The position numbers and the translations under genes were made by a program. A stretch of DNA of 64,000 nucleotides, from the NCBI GenBank assembly GCA_938084835.1, contig CALKER010000012.1, positions 124,001-188,000 of the forward strand, read 5' to 3'. This DNA is from an uncultured Thermoguttaceae bacterium (GTDB lineage Bacteria > Planctomycetota > Planctomycetia > Pirellulales > Thermoguttaceae). Every line of letters starts with the position of its first letter. Within the stretch, counting starts at the first letter, position 1. This document shows, one piece after another, positions 58,332 to 64,000 of this stretch. Below the pieces are notes generated by a model that searched no databases, was not told the origin of the DNA, and saw only the letters and a list, made by a program, of their open reading frames with translations.

Positions 58332-59180
58332 CTAAGGTTCGAGGGCCTCTGCTGCTTCCTCCCGCGCTTTTTCCAAACAGGCTCGCAAGTATTCAATACT
58401 TTTCTTGGCCAGCGCCTCGGGGCCGGGCGTATAGTCAAACACCTCGACCGACACCCACCCTTGATACTTAATCTCCAACAAAGTACGAAGGATGGGGACA
58501 AAGTCGAGGTCCCCAAAACCCGGGCCCTGCAAATTAGGGTCGTTGGCGTGGAAGTGGGCCAAATATTTCGCGTGGTCGCGAATGATTTTTTCCATCGGAA
58601 TCTTTTCACTCGCCATCGCTTTACAATCCAGATTGAGCTGAACATTGGGCGAGCGGAGAAGATCGACAAGCTGCATGGCCTCGGCGGCCGTACATAAGAA
58701 ATTCGTTTCCGCCGGAGAAAGAGGTTCAACCGCAAGGATGATACCATATCTTTCCAGGTCCGGGAGAATGGAGCGAAAAACTTCGGCAGCGAAGATGAGG
58801 CCTTGGTCGAAGGAGACTTCCGGGGGGAGTTTTCGCTGGGCAGGAGATCCGAAAACCATGATTCGCCCCCCCAAATCGGCGCAAAAACGTACCAAATGTT
58901 TGAGGTACTCTGCGGTGTGCCGGCGGACCGCCGGATCCGGACTGGTCAGGTGAAACCCTTCGGTTTTAGCAAGCAACCAATGGAGTCCGAGGATTTCCAA
59001 CCCTACACTCTCGGCTTCCCGGCGAATCTCCTTTCGTATTGCGGCGGGTATATCCGTGACATACCGCGAAATGGTAAACGGAGCGATCTCCACTCCGGCG
59101 TACCCGCACTCGGCGGCAAAAGCAAAGCCTTTTTCTAAGGGCCAGTCAACAAAAGTTTCATTACAGATGGCAAATCGCAT
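58332..59180 (-). CDS. Sugar phosphate isomerase/epimerase (xylose-isomerase-like TIM barrel)
   Basis: AP-endonuclease-2/xylose isomerase-like barrel protein of 282 residues, acting on a sugar or cyclitol in the cytoplasm. ATG 59180 has GGGGGAAAGG upstream; the frame extends 25 codons further but less plausibly. Motifs: AICNETFVDWPLEKGFAFAAECGYAGVEIAP at the start; LGGRIMVFGSP mid-barrel; AVEPLSPAETNFLCTA with a conserved Glu; LNLDCKAMA and AHFHANDPN as late metal-binding strands; GWVSVEVFDYTPGPEALA near the end. The Glu, Asp, His and Glu positions fit the metal site. Substrate unknown. Confidence 0.88.
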   Translation of the reverse strand: MRFAICNETFVDWPLEKGFAFAAECGYAGVEIAPFTISRYVTDIPAAIRKEIRREAESVGLEILGLHWLLAKTEGFHLTSPDPAVRRHTAEYLKHLVRFCADLGGRIMVFGSPAQRKLPPEVSFDQGLIFAAEVFRSILPDLERYGIILAVEPLSPAETNFLCTAAEAMQLVDLLRSPNVQLNLDCKAMASEKIPMEKIIRDHAKYLAHFHANDPNLQGPGFGDLDFVPILRTLLEIKYQGWVSVEVFDYTPGPEALAKKSIEYLRACLEKAREEAAEALEP

Positions 59181-59436
59181 GACCCTTTCCCCCTGTGCGC
59201 CTGAATGTGGCTGTGGGATTTTGACCGATGTCGCCGAGATCAATCCTTCTTCCAAGGCGCTTGCTCATGGCAGGCTTATGCTCTAATCAATGCCAAGCCG
59301 TTTACGCCGCAAGCATCAGAAAGCTGTCATACACACGCGCCTACAAATAGAACGACGCATTTCGCGTTCACCCGACACCCTTCCGTTAACATACCTCGCA
59401 TAATTCATCGCTAGCGAAGGGGAGACGCGCTAGAGG

Positions 59437-60429
59437 TCACTTTCGCCGACGGGATATTTTCTCCCCAAATTGGGTGTCGGGGAATAATCCTCCCTGTAAT
59501 CCTTCCAATTTTTCAAGGGAACACTCGCGGGAGCGAGTCAACAGCGTTTTTCTGTACTGCATATGTTTCAGAGGTCGACCGGCAGCGGTAGGCGGGGCCT
59601 CCCCCGGATGCTCACTCCCCTCAAGGGGGTCACCACAACCAATAGCCGCGAGTCGGCGGCGAATTTGTTCGACGTAATTGGGCGAAATTTCGAAGCCCAA
59701 AAACCGCCGCCCTAACTTTTTTGCCACGGCCAACGTGGTACCGCTCCCGGCAAACGGATCCAACACCAAGTCGCCAGGCCGACTACAGGCGAGGATGATC
59801 CGCCCAAGAAGCCGCTCGGGCATCTGACACGAATGCCAGCTTCTACGTTCCCGAAATGTTCCACAAACTCGAGGGAAATACCACGTGTCTTCTTCCGCTG
59901 TGAAACCCTCGGGCAAGTCTTGCGGGCGGAGAATCCATGTGTCGTCAGGTACCCGCCCCTCCGGCGAGGCCCGCCGGTCCGCGTAAACAAGCTGTCGAGC
60001 TGACGGTACACGGATAGCGTCCGCGTTGAACGTAAAGCGCTGCTTATCTTTGACAAAGTACAAAAGATGGGTATGGGAACGGGCAAACTTATTTTGACAG
60101 TGGACCCCAAAGGTATAGTACCAGATTACCCAGTTGCGACAGAAAAGTCCGTATTCCCTTTGAGCAATCAGTTTTAGCTCGGCGGCGAACTCATCGCCAA
60201 TCGCCAACCAAAAGGTACCATCCGGCTTAAGAACTCGGACAACTTCCCCGATCCACTTGCGAGACCAGTCAAGATAGCGATCCGCTTCGAGCCGGTCTTC
60301 ATAAACGTCGTATTCGTAACCGATGTTGAAAGGCGGATCGGCAAAAACTAAGTCCACGCTTCCCGCTTTAACCATCGGGAATCCTTGGAGACAATCGACA
60401 GCATAAACACCATCCGGTGCCAGCTCCAT
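59437..60429 (-). CDS. Solitary site-specific DNA methyltransferase (beta-type order)
   Basis: S-adenosylmethionine-dependent DNA amino-methyltransferase of 330 residues from the ATG (340 from the GTG at 60459). Catalytic motif DPPFNIGY (motif IV) is near residue 31 and the SAM motif [20 protein letters not shown] (motif I) near 235; motif IV before motif I is the beta class. DPPF favours N6-adenine over N4-cytosine methylation (usually SPPY). A variable target-recognition region lies between (about 80-200). No restriction endonuclease is adjacent, so it may be an orphan regulatory methyltransferase. Specificity cannot be read from the sequence. Confidence 0.88.
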   Translation of the reverse strand: MELAPDGVYAVDCLQGFPMVKAGSVDLVFADPPFNIGYEYDVYEDRLEADRYLDWSRKWIGEVVRVLKPDGTFWLAIGDEFAAELKLIAQREYGLFCRNWVIWYYTFGVHCQNKFARSHTHLLYFVKDKQRFTFNADAIRVPSARQLVYADRRASPEGRVPDDTWILRPQDLPEGFTAEEDTWYFPRVCGTFRERRSWHSCQMPERLLGRIILACSRPGDLVLDPFAGSGTTLAVAKKLGRRFLGFEISPNYVEQIRRRLAAIGCGDPLEGSEHPGEAPPTAAGRPLKHMQYRKTLLTRSRECSLEKLEGLQGGLFPDTQFGEKISRRRK

Positions 60430-60670
60430 GGGCCAAAGAAGACCTGCGCAAGTTGGCACGTGCTTTCAGGTTAACCTTTCCCACCTTCCTCCATTAAAAG
60501 CGAGGCAAGCCATCAAGGCTACGCTTCCGACTAAGATTTCTCGCTTTTTGAATATCGCGAGATAACTCTTCGGCGCAGCACAACTGGGCACAAGCTGCGT
60601 TCAGCGGCATTCGCGTTAACTTGCGTTTTCAGATATTCAAACTTAAGTCTGATTTAAATGAAAGCTATGG

Positions 60671-61138
60671 TTAGCCAATCTGCTGTCCCAAATATACCTG
60701 CAATCCCATTTGCTGAATTTGATCGAGCTGAGCTTCCAACCAATCCACGTGCCCTTCCTCGTCTTCGAGGATTTCTTTCAGGAGCTGTTCAGTGCCATGA
60801 TCACCCGCTTGAGCGGCGAATTGCGCGTCCTCATTGTAGGCGCGCACGGCGTCCAGCTCGGCATTCAGATCATTCCGCAGTTGCGTACCGACGTCTCCGC
60901 CGATCTGGATTGTCAACAGCTTGCTGACAATCGGCGTGCCTTCAAGGAAAAGAATCCGTTCGATGAGCTTTTCCGCATGCTTCATCTCAGCAATGGCTCG
61001 CTTTTCCACCGCCTCGTGCAGCCTTTTGTAACCCCAATTGGCGCACATTTCGGCATGGACCATATACTGATTGATAGCGGTCAATTCCTCTGCAAGTCGT
61101 GCATTTAGCCGCTCGATGATTTGGGGGTTTCCTTTCAT
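60671..61138 (-). CDS. bfr: Bacterioferritin Bfr
   Basis: Iron storage/detoxification cage protein, 155 residues, 24-mer expected. The di-iron ferroxidase ligands line up with the standard numbering: Glu18, Glu51, His54, Glu94, Glu127 and His130. Met52 is in the position of the axial haem ligand, so a haem-binding form is likely. Motifs: LAEELTAINQY, AIAEMKHAEKLIERILFLEG, ILEDEEGHVDWLEAQL. AAGGAGA is upstream of the ATG. No ferredoxin (Bfd) gene is adjacent. Confidence 0.95.
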   Translation of the reverse strand: MKGNPQIIERLNARLAEELTAINQYMVHAEMCANWGYKRLHEAVEKRAIAEMKHAEKLIERILFLEGTPIVSKLLTIQIGGDVGTQLRNDLNAELDAVRAYNEDAQFAAQAGDHGTEQLLKEILEDEEGHVDWLEAQLDQIQQMGLQVYLGQQIG

Positions 61139-62080
61139 CCGCTTTTCTCCTTATCCTCCGCAACCGTTTTTGACCATCGAAACGTGGAGCACAACAGGCT
61201 CGAAAAGTCTTTTCGCGTTGAAGTACTTATCCTCACACCCAAAATATTGGGATCGACGGCTCGGCCGGCCATTAATTTCCTCGACTTGAACCTTTTGCCC
61301 TCTCCCAAGGAAAGCTGGCCACAGGGCCATGTTCCGCTACCGCATCGCGGCCGACCCATCCTTGGTTGACAAACATTTTCCCATCGCCCGCAAGCAGTTC
61401 ATCATCTTCTAAAACTCGAGTTAATGCAAATGCCTCGGGCGTCCCCAATCGCTTCTCCGCAGGTTTGTGCTAGTATATCCGCTCCCTTGGATTTAGCAAC
61501 TTCCCGGTACAACAAATTCGCTACCCGGAACAACAGCTCCGGAGGGCACGGTTTCCTTCGTGCCAATGAACGTCAGAAAAGCTGATATGCGTCAGGCGAC
61601 ACAGGCTCTTGGGGACGGAGGTCTTAAAGCACAAGCGTAGTTCAGAATTCCAAGTCTACAAAAGTCGAGAGCGCAAGATAAGATAACATTATGTTAACAT
61701 TATGTGAGAATTGTGCCGGACATCAACATGGGCAATTCGAGCACCAAGTTCGACGGATCCTTCGTCAGAGAGTATTTATTCGTCACAAAGTACTTATTTG
61801 GCCCAGGGTCTTCTTTCCGGCTTTACGAAGCATGTGACCATCCGGCAGGCAACAGAGGGACGAGTCCCGATTCTCACTGGGACCTAAAAATTTGCTTGGG
61901 GTCACGTTGACGGGGTGTTTAGTTGCTCAAATGATGCTTCTGAGAGCGCAAAACAAGCGGAAAAGCACGGGTAGGGGTCAAGACAACCTGGGGTTGGCGC
62001 TTCCGGTTGCAAAGACGAGGGGACACAAGCTCCACCCCCTCGCAAGCAGCAGGCATACAAAAGCCAAGCGGCAGGCAGCA
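61139..62080. other. Intergenic region
   Basis: About 940 bases containing a perfect 11-base tandem repeat (next entry) in an AT-rich patch near 61670-61720. No gene supported. Confidence 0.5.
61686..61707. repeat. Perfect 11-base tandem repeat
   Basis: TAACATTATGT twice in direct succession (61686-61696, 61697-61707). Confidence 0.8.
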
Positions 62081-63841
62081 CTAACGAGATGCACCTGTCG
62101 CAGGTTTTTGAACAGTTGCCGGTGAGCTCGTGAGGAGTTTTTCGGTCAATCTGCTTGAGTAGTGAAGTGTGCTTGCTGGACCGCTGAAGCCGACCACCCG
62201 TCGGTCCAGCTCAATCTCCTGCTGCAAAAGTCTTCCGGTTGCGATATCGAATCGCACCACCCCTTCCCGCTCTCTCTGAACGAGTTTGGCCTCAAGTCGC
62301 GGGTCATTAATTGGGGTAAGGACCTTAGTGGTCACTTCGATTATCGCGATGCCCGATTTTACTTCGCGGAGTTTATAAATCTCAGCCGCCTTCACCGACC
62401 TTACGGTACCGTTCTCTAGGGGGATTTCCACTTCGTAGGGATAGGACCAAGAATCTCCTGGTAGTACTGGGTTCTCCGGCAGGAGGATCGTCATAAGGGG
62501 CTCGGTATCCACCATGCTCTTCACCGGATGTCTCTGCCGCTTGAGGATTTGTCCACGCGCGTCGATGGTTACCGTGGCAAGTGGCACATTCAAGCTTTGA
62601 GCGACAGCCTCAAAACCTCGTGGCGGATCTTGGCCGGTACTGCTGTTATAACGGACCTCCTCCCGGCCAGTGAGTTTCTGCCACATCTCCACTGTTTCCA
62701 CCAGGTGTTGGAACGTGGCAGTTCCGTCGGGGAGTGCATCCACGACTCGCCATAGTTTTACGGATCGAGTGACTGACTCCGCCGTTTGAGTGGTAGCTCC
62801 CACAGTGGTCTTCACACGAGCTTGCTGGAGCACCTCCCAACGGACCTCTTCCCCCGGCCGAAATCGGTACCGCAAAACGTAAGGACCGGCTTCGGGCACG
62901 GAGCCAGCTTGTGTTCCGAGCAGTGAGGGAGGCTGGCCCGATTGAGGAGGTGGCATCTCCCAGGAGGGACGCGCGCCCGGCTGCGATGGCTCAGCTCCAT
63001 CGTTTTCGCCAGTGATGGGCTGCGAACTATCTCCTCGGCCGGAGGTGTCGGATTCGGCAGGCTGTTGAGCAGAGTCCCCGGTGCCGGAACCAATCTCGGG
63101 GGCAGCCGTCTCGGAACCAGCCCCTGGGGCGTCGGGGGACGAGGGGGTCGCGTTAGGTGTTGAAGATAGCCCATCGGCCCCTCCTGGGCCCTGACTATCG
63201 GCTTCCGGTTCCTCGGACGACTCGGGGGTGAGGCTAGCCCGAGCGCCCTCCTGAGGAAGCCTATCGGCAGTACGCTCCGGTTGGAGGTCAATTCTGCTGC
63301 TATTTCCCTGAAGAGAGGGCAACCCCTCCCCCAAAATTCTCACAGGGCTGGCCAAGGATGATCCGGTCTGCGACAGATCGTTTCCCATGGCAGCAGCGCC
63401 GGGGCCTAAGTTCGGCCAAAGCGCCGGTGTCAGAAAAGCCCCAAGCACTATGATCCCGAATCCGACGGGCGAGAAGATATCATACCGAATGCCCTCGTGG
63501 CTCCTAACCTTCGCGACAAATGTCATAATATTGGTTAATTTGGCGATGAATTTGTCAAACGAAGGCCAAATCCATTTTTGAAAATATCCGGCCTGGTGCG
63601 CACACCACCCGATCTGGGCGACGCGAGGCATTCTGAGGCGACCTGCCACGTTCCGCATCCTTGCTTGGAATTCACTCGGAATTTGCGAACCAGGTAGTTG
63701 GGTTGACACCCTTCTCCAGGGGCGACATGAACCCCCATGACCCTCCGGGGCCAGACGGCCTCCCGTAACAGCAATGGCGACTAAGGCGTCCCTCCGAAAG
63801 GCAAGATCGTGTGATTGAGGGGTAGCCCGAGGTCCGCTCAC
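62081..63841 (-). CDS. Membrane-anchored hypothetical protein with low-complexity linker (DUF6263-like C-terminus)
   Basis: Function unknown; 586 residues. The GTG start at 63841 is supported twice: AGGAG 5 bases upstream, and the stop of the upstream nadK frame overlaps it as GTGA. Internal ATG codons at 63658 and 63526 are alternatives. One membrane segment lies at about 124-142 (SPVGFGIIVLGAFLTPALW). Residues about 190-310 are Ser/Pro/Gly/Glu-rich. The C-terminal 260 residues (about 320-570) are beta-rich, with YVLRYRFRPGEEVRWEVLQQARVKTTV, a run of strand pairs and RFDIATGRLLQQEIELDRR near the end, like planctomycete DUF6263 proteins. Probably exposes its C-terminus outside the cytoplasm. 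Confidence 0.72.
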   Translation of the reverse strand: MSGPRATPQSHDLAFRRDALVAIAVTGGRLAPEGHGGSCRPWRRVSTQLPGSQIPSEFQARMRNVAGRLRMPRVAQIGWCAHQAGYFQKWIWPSFDKFIAKLTNIMTFVAKVRSHEGIRYDIFSPVGFGIIVLGAFLTPALWPNLGPGAAAMGNDLSQTGSSLASPVRILGEGLPSLQGNSSRIDLQPERTADRLPQEGARASLTPESSEEPEADSQGPGGADGLSSTPNATPSSPDAPGAGSETAAPEIGSGTGDSAQQPAESDTSGRGDSSQPITGENDGAEPSQPGARPSWEMPPPQSGQPPSLLGTQAGSVPEAGPYVLRYRFRPGEEVRWEVLQQARVKTTVGATTQTAESVTRSVKLWRVVDALPDGTATFQHLVETVEMWQKLTGREEVRYNSSTGQDPPRGFEAVAQSLNVPLATVTIDARGQILKRQRHPVKSMVDTEPLMTILLPENPVLPGDSWSYPYEVEIPLENGTVRSVKAAEIYKLREVKSGIAIIEVTTKVLTPINDPRLEAKLVQREREGVVRFDIATGRLLQQEIELDRRVVGFSGPASTLHYSSRLTEKLLTSSPATVQKPATGASR

Positions 63842-64000
63842 GCCCGCTCCTGCCTTTCTGACCGGTGGCGAATATTAACGAGCCCAAGTTGTCCGCCCCA
63901 GCCCAATTTTTCACGAAGAGTTCGGTAATAGCCGCGGTCGGGAAAAGTGACGGTTCTGAAGCTGACCGGCGCTCGGCGGATCTCTACGGCATCCCCGACG
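63838..64000 (-). CDS. nadK: NAD kinase NadK, C-terminal fragment (N-terminus beyond window)
   Basis: Phosphorylates NAD to NADP. Only the last 53 codons fall inside the window, reading VGDAVEIRRAPVSFRTVTF, then YYRTLREKLGWGGQLG and a basic tail before TGA at 63838-63840. The V-E-I-R-R-A-P and Y-x-T-L-R-x-K-L-x-W pattern is the usual NAD kinase C-terminus. The stop overlaps the next start by four bases (GTGA). With the transhydrogenase operon in this window, it would supply the NADP pool. Confidence 0.72.
   Translation of the reverse strand, partial: VGDAVEIRRAPVSFRTVTFPDRGYYRTLREKLGWGGQLGLVNIRHRSERQERA
63847..63851 (-). promoter_or_regulatory. Ribosome binding site within the nadK end
   Basis: AGGAG on the minus strand, 5 bases before the GTG at 63841, inside the last codons of nadK; supports translational coupling. 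Confidence 0.65.

Noticed and set aside
58065-58697. 210-codon plus-strand frame
   Set aside because: Its second half is antisense to the sugar isomerase gene and its first half has no recognisable content.

Overview
This window looks like chromosome from a planctomycete, most likely of the Pirellulales (Thermogutta- or Pirellula-like); that placement is inference from gene content. The supporting genes are a very long TPR-plus-secretin protein, a DUF4912/Rho-N protein, an ECF sigma factor overlapping a zinc-less anti-sigma-like membrane gene, a Kdo-8-phosphate synthase (implying an outer membrane with LPS-type sugar), a DUF2157 membrane protein, transglutaminase-like secreted proteins and an about 1040-residue GlnE. 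I see no rRNA, tRNA, CRISPR array, prophage or insertion sequence. About 35 genes cover roughly 46 kb, so coding density is only about 72 percent. The non-coding stretches are long (up to 1.65 kb) and carry several young-looking tandem duplications.

Layout. 1-3.2 kb: glycogen synthase GlgA and a GH57 alpha-glucan enzyme (minus; the latter runs off the left edge). 4.0-4.7 kb: an isolated protein with a PD-(D/E)XK-like signature. 5.7-10.1 kb (plus): lipid kinase, KdsA and a lipoprotein-like protein with a degenerate transglutaminase fold. 10.1-11.4 kb: MtaB tRNA methylthiotransferase (minus), preceded by a perfect palindrome. 12.4-16.5 kb: giant secretin. 17.1 kb: small ABM-domain monooxygenase. 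18-27 kb (all minus): GalT, inositol-monophosphatase-like enzyme, galactokinase/arabinokinase-like GHMP kinase, a Tat-exported glycosidase-like protein, then two MoeA proteins, the second fused to a periplasmic-binding-protein-like domain. 28.3-33.3 kb (plus): MacAB/Lol-like export system (ATPase, FtsX-type permease, membrane-fusion protein). 33.4-34.7 kb: DUF4912 protein. 36-39.3 kb: proton-translocating transhydrogenase operon pntAA-pntAB-pntB. 40.6-43.7 kb: GlnE. 44.3-45.8 kb: MiaB with an inserted segment in its TRAM domain. 47.4 kb: tandem ACT protein. 48.7-54.0 kb (plus): DUF2157 membrane protein, secreted transglutaminase and secreted peroxiredoxin. 54.8-56.7 kb: ECF sigma/anti-sigma pair. 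58.3-61.1 kb: sugar-phosphate isomerase-like protein, solitary DNA methyltransferase, bacterioferritin. 62.1-64 kb: the C-terminus of NAD kinase coupled by a 4-base overlap to a membrane-anchored protein with a long low-complexity linker.

Together the genes suggest an envelope-complex heterotroph that stores glycogen, salvages galactose-type sugars, makes molybdenum cofactor and balances NADH/NADPH by a membrane transhydrogenase. No single multi-gene novel system stands out. The most interesting leads are the PD-(D/E)XK-like protein at 4.0-4.7 kb, the zinc-less sigma/anti-sigma pair, the paired MoeA genes with no molybdoenzyme nearby, and the short tandem duplications in intergenic DNA.
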